Assembly: GCF_003073045.1 (NCBI RefSeq)
Contig: NC_037590.1
Location: 1,054,001 to 1,118,000 of the forward strand
Origin: Pomacea canaliculata
Lineage: Eukaryota > Mollusca > Gastropoda > Architaenioglossa > Ampullariidae
DNA length: 64,000 bases
Direction of reading: 5' to 3'
Positions 49,371 through 59,137 of this stretch are shown here, piece by piece. The notes under the pieces were generated by a model. It did not search any database. It saw nothing but the letters and a program-made list of their open reading frames with translations, and was not told the origin of the DNA. Every line of letters begins with the position of its first letter. The first letter of the stretch is position 1. Made by a program: the position numbers and the translations under genes.

Positions 49371-50495
49371 AAGTACCATACTTGTTTGTACTTTTGTGAG
49401 CATTGAACCTGTTGAGTTTTACTGTGGATTTTTTTTCTTGTGAGTTTTCTTGTGAGGTTTTCTTGTGAGGTTTTCTTGTGAGGTTTTCTTGTGGATTTAC
49501 TTTTGGATTTTCTTGTGGATTTTCTTGTGGATTTTCTTTGGGATATAACTTCAATCAAGAAGAAGTGGAAACTTTGTGTACTTTTCATGTTGATATATGG
49601 TGTATCTTAGAAGCGGAAACAGTGTGCCGTTTCAAGTGGAGACTTTGAGAGAAACTGGACGAGAGGATTGAATACTTTTGAAACTGTTGGAAGAAACGTG
49701 TGTACGAATTGTGGGGTTGGAAAATTAGGAATCGTTTTGTATTGTGTTTATTTATTTTTTTTGTTTTCTTCTTTTATTTTGATTTTTAAATTATATTATA
49801 TATTTTTTTTTAAATTTAAATTGTTGTCTGTGTTTTTATTTATTATGTTCCTCGTCTGAAAGGCGCTGTAGAGTGCACGTGACAGTGTCCCTGTAATACA
49901 CGGACTGAGACTCTAGCGTGTTTACTAGCAGAGGACTGGTGTCCTACAGATGTCCTTATACGAAAATTATATTTTTCCTAACATGATTCATCTTTTTTTA
50001 AAAACAAAATCAGTCCATTTAAGCTCCCCCTCCCTGCCTGCTCCAGGCCTCGCACGACCACCGATACTCGTTTCAGAGGAGCGCCGCCGCGTTCACATCC
50101 CGGTCAGCGCGGCTTTACTTTCCTGCCACTTGTTATCCTCCCTGCTTCAAGCTCCCATAGAGCAGTGGTGGATGTTGTTATCCTCTTTGTGTGAAGCTCT
50201 CATAATAGTGATGGCTCTTGGTATCCTCTTTGTGTCAAGCTCTCAGATAACAGTGGTGGCTGCTGGTATCATCCGTGCACCCCGCCCCCCCACACACACA
50301 CAGACACACACACGCGCGCGTGTCTTGCGCAAGCTGACGTTTGCGATCTATAGCACACGACCTTCACCTCGCCTGGCAGCCCAATGGGGTGGGTTTCCGC
50401 CCGGGTGGTAGCCAGTACATAACACCACGACGGTGTGACCCGGCAACTGTCTGCCAGGCGGCCAACGACGACCTCAGCAGCTAACATTTGTCACC

Positions 50496-53002
50496 ATGTC
50501 GGCTTTGAAGGCCCTCCTCGGCGACACGGTGCAGGGCAAACACGGGCCTGTCGACGTCCAGACGTTTGCCGAGGACGGTTACGTGGTGGGTGAGTGGCTC
50601 ATGGGGATAGTTACACTTTACAGTGTCTGCTGCTCGTGTTTTCCTGTGTTTACGTTTACATGTGTTAAATGATCATGTTACATGACATGCAAATAGTATA
50701 GTGGCATCATCTTTGGCGCTGACATGACTGTCACACAAGTCGCATCAGACAGTGACAGTGAAGATACAGGCAGGATGTAGACAAGAGATCAGAGAATCAA
50801 GTCCACACTTGCTGACTCACCTACACCCGCCATCTAAAGCAGGAAGAGTGCTGAGAGGCAAATGGTGGGTAGAGCAGACAGCGGTGAACAGTTCAGAAAG
50901 TCGACAGTTAATCCAGCAAAGTGACAGCCGGTCGACATGGCTTGGAGATCGTTAGATGATGAAGACAACAACAATGGCAAGAGAGGAAAACAGTCCACAA
51001 CAGCTGCAGACCAACTAAAAGCACACATCAACAGAAACATCAAACTGGAGGAAAAGCTAAGGGCACTACAAGAGGGAGGGGGCGGGAGAGACTAGGCAGT
51101 AAGGCCACGGGACATCGATCTGTTATATTCATACATGTTCACGTGTATTGTATGTCGATAGGTTTGTGTATGTCTACATACATCTCTTTGTCCTTATCTC
51201 TAACAGAGCCAGGGAGAGTGAGAGAAGACAAAGAACAGGAGTAGCAACATTGTTGTGACTGAATATATGTAATAGTCACATACAACAGTATAGCACATTG
51301 TTTACAGTGTAGCACATTGTTGTGACTAAATATTAGTCACATACAACAGTGTAGCACATTGTTTACAGTGTAGCACATTGTTGTGACTAAATATTACTCA
51401 CATACAACAGTGTAGCACATTTCTGTGCGCGTACTCACATACAACAGTGTAGCACATTGTTGTGACTGAATACTACTCACATACAACAGTGTAGCACATT
51501 GTTTAGTGTAGCACATTGTTGTGACGAATATTACCCACATACAACAGTGTAGCCAGACTCAGAAAGCTGCCGGCAGTAGATGATGATTCAGCAACTGTTA
51601 TCTCTGAGACTGTATGGAAGTGTGTTACAGGGTTAAGACCTCTTGCAAACACCTATCTTATTTTTTACATCTTATAATTACAGCCACCCTACAGATCACA
51701 CAGTGACTAGCCCCCTAGAGATTGGACTTACAATACCAGCGGCATACCTACCCCGACCCTCCATCCAGCACCAAACGACAAAGCCCGGTCACTAAATGCA
51801 CTAACCAGAAATGAGTCAAACGCATTCATTGAGTACAGAACTGGGGTTCACAGGAAAAAAATCAGATCGGGATCAACCAACCACCCACCCAAGGGATATA
51901 AACCCAAGGGGTATAAACTTACCCTCCCAGCTCCCTGAGGGACGGTATTTGGTGTACTCCGGGTGCGGCAAGCAGGTGTTAAACTCAGGTTTTCAGCGAG
52001 CTGAAACTTTTCGTTGAATTTAAATTTACGATGTGAAGAAAGTGCACATCACTGACCATTACAGAAAACTGTATCTAAATACATCATTGTGTGCGCTACA
52101 CCTTGTAGCAAGATGTCCGCCACTCGCAACCTCCATAACCTTGTCTGACTACGCCCACACACTACCTCCATCTCCTTTCATCCCTTCACACCCACATCAC
52201 CGATGATAACTTCATTCTACTCGTGCAGGCCTCTACTTCTCGGCCCACTGGTGTCCCCCGTGCCGCGGGTTCACACCCAAGCTGGCGGAGTGTTACAAAG
52301 CCTGTAAAGCGGCCGGAAAGAAGTTCGAGGTCGTCTTCCTCAGCTCCGACCGTGACCAGCAGAGCTTTGACGACTACTACAGCGAGATGCCCTGGCTGAC
52401 TGTGGGCTTCGGCTCAGATGTCAAGGTAAGGTGTAGTGACGTCAGGGTAAGGTGTAGTGACGTCAGGGTAAGGTGTAGTGACGTCAAGGTAAGGTGTAGT
52501 GATGTCAAGGTAAGGTGTAGTGACGTCAAGGTAAGGTGTAGTGATGTCAAGGTAAGGTATAGTGACGTCAAGGTAAGGTGTAGTGATGTCAAGGTAAGGT
52601 ATAGTGACGTCAAGGTAAGGTGTAGTGATGTCAAGGTAAGGTGTAGTGACGTCAGGGTAAGGTGTAGTGACGTTAAGGTAAGGTGTAGTGACGTCAAGGT
52701 CCGCAAGGCCACATTTATGCGACGAGTTGGACAGAGAGACTGTGTGAGGTGGACAGACTTATTATGGAATTAGTAGTCGAATGAGTGTACTTACTTCAGA
52801 CAGGGAAATCACTTACTTTTTCCCTATGCTGTTGATTTTGAAATTGTTTTTATGTTGACAGACCACTCTTGGCGAGAAATACGGTCTGCGGGGTATCCCC
52901 ACCCTGATTCTTGTTGATGGCCTCACAGGGGAGACGATCGCTTCCGACGGCCGCCAGAAGATTGATGCCGATCCTGACGGAAATAACTTCCCCTGGCGAT
53001 AA
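50496..53002 (+). CDS. tryparedoxin/nucleoredoxin-like protein, paralog A
   Basis: Three exons: 50496-50589, 52229-52425, 52862-53002 (143 aa, phases 1 and 0). The start is MSALKALLGDTVQGKHGPVD. Exon 2 begins [19 protein letters not shown], the tryparedoxin/nucleoredoxin active site with the CPPC redox pair. [20 protein letters not shown] follows, and then [13 protein letters not shown]. Exon 3 has [20 protein letters not shown], whose IPT carries the cis-proline of thioredoxin folds, and ends NNFPWR. There is no signal peptide or membrane segment, so it should be a cytosolic or nuclear disulfide oxidoreductase. Compared with nucleoredoxin it is a single domain. The exon 2 donor (AAG/GTAAGG) lies in a 13-copy, 21-base tandem array that stays open in frame, so other donors or intron retention could add 7-residue units. 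Paralog B follows 1.6 kb downstream. Confidence 0.92.
51225..51556. repeat. minisatellite in intron 1 of paralog A
   Basis: CACATACAACAGTGTAGCAC recurs five times at irregular spacing (about 55-80 bases), joined by ATTGTTTACAGTGTAGCACA and ATTGTTGTGACTAAATATTA segments. Confidence 0.85.
52420..52706 (+). repeat. 21-bp array of splice donors and CRE palindromes
   Basis: Thirteen head-to-tail copies of GTCAAGGTAAGGTGTAGTGA plus C or T, then a partial copy. The first unit spans the exon 2/intron 2 junction at 52425/52426. Every unit has GTAAGG preceded by AAG or AGG, so each could be a 5' splice site. There are no stops in the exon's frame: each unit adds Val-Lys-Val-Arg-Cys-Ser-Asp, or the Arg and Tyr variants. 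Read-through would stop only at 52771-52773. Eight junctions form the perfect CRE octamer TGACGTCA. Confidence 0.95.
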
Positions 53003-53205
53003 GACCTGCTAGTCATTGCCTAGGCGGAGAGTTAGCACTGATGTTAGAAATTAAGAAAAAGTTGTTGTTTATTGAAGTCAAATCTCTTGTCGTTAAGTAG
53101 ATCTCTTATATTCTTTAAATAGAGCGTGACGTGGTCTGTCACTCTGCAGACACCAGCGAGAATTGAACTCGTAGGTAGAGCACAGCTTTGTCAACACGTC
53201 AAAGA

Positions 53206-53211
53206 TAATAA
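53206..53211 (+). terminator. candidate poly(A) signal of paralog A
   Basis: AATAAA in GATAATAAAGACTC, about 200 bases after the stop codon. Confidence 0.5.
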
Positions 53212-54571
53212 AGACTCTTGTCACAAATACCTAGTCAGTAAACTGTACGTGTACATATAGGATTATTTATTTTGAACAATGTGTGTGTGTGTGAGAGAGA
53301 GAGAGCGAGAGCATAGGTTTTCATTTTGCTTGTGTATACATGTATTTACTGTATCATCCAGTCATCCCTTGACTGGTATAGCAGCTGACAAAAGGTTACT
53401 TAAAGATGTTACCTTCTTCAGCTGTACTCCGTTCTTATATATTTTACTTAGTGCTTTTCTCCACTCTATATATCAGTGCTGGTCTCCATTTCATAAGCTT
53501 TCTCACTGTGTCCGTCTGCCGGCAAGGTTAAGACAAGATAATACTTTATTTATCCCAGAGGGTCATGCAGATGGTTGTTGGTGCCCACCATCAGACCAAT
53601 GTCGTCTGCTAAGCGTAGGTAACGTGGGGGCCGCCCACCGATGGAAGTGTGATAGTCGTGTTTCTCGAATAATGCTGGCCAGGAAGTTGAACCGTACAAG
53701 CAATAGGAGGTTGAGTGTCTGCCCGTCTCGCCGTATCTTCTCTTTCCTAATCTTTCTCCTTCTGCCCAGTGACGCAGCACAAAATGAATTGCTTTTTTGA
53801 GATTAAACCTTTAAACAATGACGCCACTTAAAATGAAATATTCGGCACCAAAGTTTAAAATGTTGATGCTGAGACCACACCTAAGCTCATACCACGCCTA
53901 TACCAGACATCAAATTGAATTCATACGGAAACGACAGACAGTGTGACTATACAAAGAAAGCACACTTTATGTAATCGACATCATTAAGACAAATTGAAAG
54001 CAGCATTAAAAGGGAACTAATGACTGCACTTCAAACTGTCAGATAAAGATCACGATGAGCTACTGCTAGCAGATACAATTAAGCTATTTAACTAGATAAT
54101 CTCTTTAATTGCCGATTCTTAGCTACTTTTCTCAGAATCGTTATACCTCGTTTGATGGAAAAGTGCTTCCACCAGTAGCGATCTTGCACGATCAGTGGAA
54201 GGGATAAGGAAGGAAAGGGAAACAAATAAACAGCCCATGTCCTAGCCTCGTAATTTCTGCTACCCGCTCTTCTTGTTACCAATATGCCATCACACTATAA
54301 ATACGTGCTGAATAGGAAGATACTGCTACAATAAAAGCTAGAAAAAACAGTGGTGATTGTCTACACGTTCAGTTGATTACTAATTTTACGGTTCAACGCC
54401 CGAAAAACAACTCCACACGGACGGCAACGACCTTTGACCGCGACCTTCACCTTTGAGGCTGACCTTCAGGGGTGAGAACTCTGGAGGCGCACGTGACCAG
54501 CAGACTACAGACTCTGCAGACGACAGACCGCTTCCAACGATACGTCAGTCACATCCGTTCTGCTATCACAA
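53212..54571. other. intergenic between the two redox paralogs
   Basis: No gene is seen. A short GAGA/GT simple repeat lies at 53281-53310. AAGATAATACTTTATTTATCC at about 53535-53555 resembles the 3' end of a LINE or SINE, but nothing else of one is recognisable. Confidence 0.5.
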
Positions 54572-57500
54572 ATGTCTGGAATAAAGGAGATTCTTGGAGA
54601 GACGGTGCTGGGTAAGAACGGTCCAGTCGACGTGGATTCATTCGCCGAAGAGGGCTACGTGGTCGGTGAGTGCTTCAAGGGACGTCACTGCGGCGTGCTG
54701 CCAGTCTCTCTCTCTGTCTGATCTTTGTCTGACTCGGAGCGTGTGTCAACACTGTGTGTGAACGCTGTGGTGTGTGTGAAAACACTGTGTCAGTGTGTGA
54801 CCAGAAATGACAGACAGCGTGTTTTTAAATTTAGGTGTGACTGTTGAACCTCGTTTGCTCTTTTGCTGCTCTCTCTCTCCTTCCCTATGTCTCTCCCATA
54901 AGGTAGACATAAATAATAATAATGTGAACTTGAAACGTTCAGCATCACGACCAAGGTAGTCTGCGTTGACCAATAATGATAAATGAAAGATAACAGCTAG
55001 AGGTCAGTGAGGTACGTATAGACACAATGAACAACAAGATGAGGTACAAGATAACAGCCAGTGGACAGTGAGGTACAGATATAGACACACTGAACACCAT
55101 AAAGATGAGGTACAAGAGTAGACTGTACAGCAATGGATAAAGGTATGAAGGGACGTAGATATTATAAACAGTGTAAAGATAACAGCCAGTAGACAGTAAG
55201 GTACGTATAGGACACACTGAACAGTATAAAGATGAGGTACAAGAGTAGACGTACAGCAATGGATGCATGAAGGGACGTAGATATTATAAACAGTGTAAAG
55301 ATAACAGCCAGTGGACAGCGTATAGATACACTAAACAACATAAATATGAGGTACAAGAGTAGACTGTACAGCAATAGATGAAGGCATAAAGGGACGTATA
55401 CATATTATAAACAGTGTAAAGATAAGAGCCAGTAGACAGTGAGGTACGTATAGACACACTGAACAGCATAAAGATGAGGTACAAGAGTAGAATGTACAGC
55501 AATGATAAAGGTATGAAGGGATGTAGATACTATAAACAGTGTCAGATGGAGTCGTTATATGATGGTTAACATGACAGACAGTATTGCCAGGCAGTTAAGA
55601 ATAGTAATTCAGGGATAGTACTTTGAGAACAGATATGTTTTCAGCGAGTGCTTGAGTGTAGCCTTGATAAGTCGACTTTCCGTAAGTCGAAATTCTCCTT
55701 AACTCGAATTTTAAACATCAATTGGTTGGTTTCCAATTAAAGCAATACATATTCAACTTCTGTAGCTCTAATCAGCCTAGCCAAAAACTTCCACAACTCG
55801 AATAATTTTAAGCCGGTCAGCATGTTGAAACAATTTTGAAAATGCGTTGAAACACTTAAAATCGTGTACTCTTCCCCAGTCGACCCTGCTCTCCCATATT
55901 CTCCTTTCTGTATAGGAAGCATGTGTGCGACAAGCAGGGTGCCGGAGTGTCTTTAAAAGAATGATAAGAAATGTACATATGGTTAAAATTAAACATCCAT
56001 AGCGAAAAAACTTCCTTATCTCGAACCTTCCGTAACTCGATTTGTTTTGATCGGTCCTCTGAAGCTTCGACTTATAGAAGTTCGACTGTATATACGTATG
56101 TGCAAACATAATAAAATGCGTGTCATAGATCGTATATAGTCTCTTTCTCACTCTCTTGGACATAAACGTATACCTATCTACAAACAATAAAAATCCTTTT
56201 CAGCGGTTCATAGCTTATATATAGTTTCTCTCTCAAATATAGTGTGCATAAGTATTACAAACATATCTTATGCTTATCATAGTTCGTTTATAATGTCGCT
56301 CACTTACAGCTAGGTGCAAGTATGTATAAACATAACAAGAACGCGTGTCATAGCTGCTCACACACACACAGATGTACAACTGTGTATTATCATAAAAACG
56401 CGTATCTCACACACAGACACACACATGTGCAAGCATGTATAATCACACACGAGTGTGGATAATCATAATAAAAACGCATACCATAGCTGGTATGCAGTGT
56501 CTATATTCCTTGCGTTAATTTTCCTATTTATCTTCTCCACCTCGACTTCATTCTGCGCTGAACTATATCTAGCGCCTTAGTTGCCTAAGTTGTATGAAAG
56601 CTGTCACTCTCCTTTCTCTCTTCCCATGTAAATACAAATGTAATGGCGGTCCGGTGGCGCAACAATTAGCACCTGTAACCAGCACTGTGAGGGTTGGCTG
56701 TGGTGGGTTCAGGTCTCGGGCACGCTATTTTTTCTCTGCATGTTGTTGACAGGACTGGCTGCCTTGCCGTGATATAGCCTTAGCTGCCGGGTCGGCGTAA
56801 AACATCAATTGCTACCAATGCACCTCCGTAAATTGTTGCTAAGTCATTCTACAATGAATATCATGACAAGTCATCACCACGTGCTTTATTTAAAACGACA
56901 ACAGCCTGTCACACAGACTGTCAGCCACCAAAAACAATGGCTCAAGTGATTGTGTGTGTGTCGCGCGTGCGTGCTCGTGCTCTTATAAACCAGACATGGC
57001 AGTCTAAGCAGAACTAAAAGTCTATAAGATGTCAGCTGTATGCCACACCACACCCACAGCCACAAGAAAAGCTTCAATTACCACAGAGGAGGGAGTAGGT
57101 ACTCGCACACATAGACTGCAGCCCTCGTGCCTCCCTACCAGAAAGGCGGCAACGTAAATGGTTGTCACGGTAACGATAATAGACGTAATGACGTACCCTC
57201 TATACAACAGAAACTTCTCTGCTACTGTTTATTTGTTTTGTAAAGGATCCCATAAAAACCATAGCTCATTAGTTATTTGTAGATTGTGGCGAAATTCGAG
57301 AGACCCGGTCCGGGTGGGGGTGCGATGGAAGAATTGAGTTGGTGTACTTTCAGATAAGTTGACCCGGGGCCATGTGTTTCACACGCCCTAGTATAAACCT
57401 CGCCGCACGTATGAGGTTTAGCATGGATGCTGGCCAGATATGTGGTTCTTTCTGTTTACCCGGCAGTGAATTTGTCCAGAAAGAAAATGATCATCACGGA

Positions 57501-58779
57501 ATGGGTTGCATGCTCGATACGGACTGCCTGAATCAGTTTTTATCAGGGACGTTACTGGACTGTAGCAGTTGTGTTTTAATGTCAGCAGACAGCACGATTG
57601 TTTAGAAAAGCTGTGACTAGGTCTCACGGGAACTGACACTAAACTTTATTCCATAGCTGTTTGCTGTCTAAGACTTTCATTCTGTCTATCAAACTGACAC
57701 CACAAAATGGTTCAGTGACGAAGGGGAGAGAAGCTAGATTTTTGTTGTTAATCCCGTAGACAAGCTTTTATTTCTTTATATGATTTTATTCTTCCCTCTT
57801 ACGTATATTCTTGTGGCTACGTTTCTCTGTCGTCACCACCATCACATCCCAACCACACACACACTCTCTCTCTTTTGTTCTTAATGCCTGTGTTCCAGAA
57901 CTGATAAATACTGCATGTTCACGTGCAGGCCTCTACTTCTCGGCCCACTGGTGTCCCCCGTGCCGCAGTTTCACACCCAAGCTGGTGGAGTGCTACAAAG
58001 CCTGTCGAGAGGCCGGAAAGAAATTTGAGGTCGTCTTTCTCAGCCTTGACCGTGACCAGAAGAGTTTCGACGAGTACTACGGCGAGATGCCCTGGCTGAC
58101 TGTGGGCTTCGGCTCAGATGTCAAGGTAAGGTATAGTGATATCAAGATTATAGTGATGTCACTGTGAGTGAGTGATGTCTTGATAAAAGTTGATAAATAC
58201 CTCAGGTAGAGCTAACGATGACATCAGGGTGAGGTGTGGGTGAGGTCAGCTCAGTGTGGATCGACGTGTCTCTATGCTTTGTCTTCAGACTTCGTCAGCG
58301 CAGCAACGTGCAGGTAAAATGAGCTGCTGCCACCACAGACTTTTAATACTTAGTTCATTCCTTTCCTGTGTTCACTATGGAAAATACGAGATTGGATGGC
58401 TGAATGATCATGTGATCCAACATACTTCAGGCTACTGAGTTTTCTTGAAACAATTTATTTTGTTGAGTTTGTTTTAGAACGTTTTGTATTGTGTAGTCAC
58501 TAGGGTTAGTGTGGTCCTAGACGTAAAGGCAGGTAACTACATTTTCTATGATGCACATGTATTTTTTAATCTTTGCGTGCATTTTTTTTTTCCTGTCGCC
58601 AGACATCTTTGTCGCAAAAGTACTCCGTTTGTAGCATCCCGACCTTGATTCTGGTGGATGGCGCCACAGGGGAGACGATCTCCACAGACGGCCGCAACAA
58701 GGTCGCCAGTGACCCCAGCGGCAGTAACTTCCCCTGGTCAGGCATCCCCGACTCTCACTGGCGGTGCCATGTGTTGTAG
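54572..58779 (+). CDS. tryparedoxin/nucleoredoxin-like protein, paralog B
   Basis: Three exons: 54572-54665, 57929-58125, 58603-58779 (155 aa), with the same phases and the same lengths for exons 1 and 2 as paralog A. The start is [20 protein letters not shown]. Exon 2 carries [19 protein letters not shown] with the CPPC pair and ends [13 protein letters not shown]. Exon 3 has [20 protein letters not shown], with the cis-Pro retained and an extra Cys just before the IPT, where paralog A has Arg-Gly. Where paralog A stops after FPWR, this one continues with [13 protein letters not shown]. The predicted role is a single-domain cytosolic thiol-disulfide oxidoreductase. Its donor AAG/GTAAGG is present once, with only a degenerate second unit after it. 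Intron 1 (3.3 kb) holds a minisatellite, a pogo-like MITE and a SINE. Confidence 0.92.
54985..55545. repeat. about 122-bp minisatellite in intron 1 of paralog B
   Basis: About 4.7 copies of a unit containing ATAACAGCCAGTGGACAGTG, then AGGTACGTATAGACACACTG, then AAGATGAGGTACAAGAGTAG, then GAAGGGACGTAGATATTATA. Unit starts near 54991, 55053 (a short first copy), 55180, 55303 and 55424. Confidence 0.85.
55661..56088. mobile_element. pogo/Tigger-like DNA transposon MITE
   Basis: The right end read inward is CAGTCGAACTTCTATAAGTCG, flanked by TA. The left end is CCTTGATAAGTCGACTTTCC with its outer bases decayed. Both ends have the repeated AACTCGA/AAGTCGA motifs seen in pogo/Tigger terminal repeats (TTAACTCGAATTTTAA on the left, TATCTCGAACCTTCCGTAAC on the right). 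No transposase is recognisable. Confidence 0.6.
56645..56815 (+). mobile_element. tRNA-derived SINE, copy 1 (best preserved)
   Basis: A box in GGTGGCGCAACAATTAGCAC; B box in GGGTTCAGGTCTCGGGCACG. The body follows with CTCTGCATGTTGTTGACAGG, GCTGCCTTGCCGTGATATAG and GTCGGCGTAAAACATCAATT. Two further copies in this window (33975-34134 and 19215-19540, both minus) define the family. Confidence 0.85.
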
Positions 58780-59131
58780 GACAGCTTTGCCAAGTTACGG
58801 GGTTTGTTTCAGTAAAATTCACAAGTTTGCACTCAAGCGGAGGGGCTGCAGCAGAGTGAGGTCAACATTGCACTGACTGTTGGCGTTTTAAACTTCTTGG
58901 TCACCATGGCCAGTCCCCACATGTTCTTGCCTCACTCAGATAAAAGTAAAGACAATTTTTCACTGTTGAGTGTACCTTTTATTGTTTCTATGATTACTTT
59001 CCTATATTTTCAACTCTGAGAGTTTGAGTCTATCTCTGCGGTGCTGGTAAGAAGATTATCGAGAGAATTTATGTTACATACTATTTTACAAGGAGTGTAA
59101 CGACACCAAACTTGTATGTACAGATCATGCT

Positions 59132-59137
59132 AATAAA
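59132..59137 (+). terminator. candidate poly(A) signal of paralog B
   Basis: AATAAA in GCTAATAAAACCC, about 350 bases after the stop codon. Confidence 0.45.

Larger units (their letters stand above)
40605..50495. other. no recognised gene; intergenic with repeats
   Basis: I searched both strands and found no exon with a recognisable domain. Open frames at 43371-43739 (-), 47688-48215 (-) and 49950-50411 (+) have no family signature; the last overlaps a roughly 50-base tandem repeat (50140-50275, CTCTTTGTGT.AAGCTCTCA). Repeats are listed separately. A CCA-rich tract lies at about 47205-47265. Confidence 0.55.

Noticed and set aside
48969-49588. Overlapping minus-strand open frames of 90-149 codons
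   Set aside because: All are built from the 30-base and 15-base tandem repeats, open in several frames, with no splice or domain support.
49950-50411. 153-codon frame upstream of redox paralog A
   Set aside because: Covers a roughly 50-base tandem repeat and CA-rich leader; it is probably promoter/5'UTR sequence.
52420-52706. CRISPR-like array
   Set aside because: Units are contiguous with no unique spacers, in a eukaryotic intron; it is a minisatellite.
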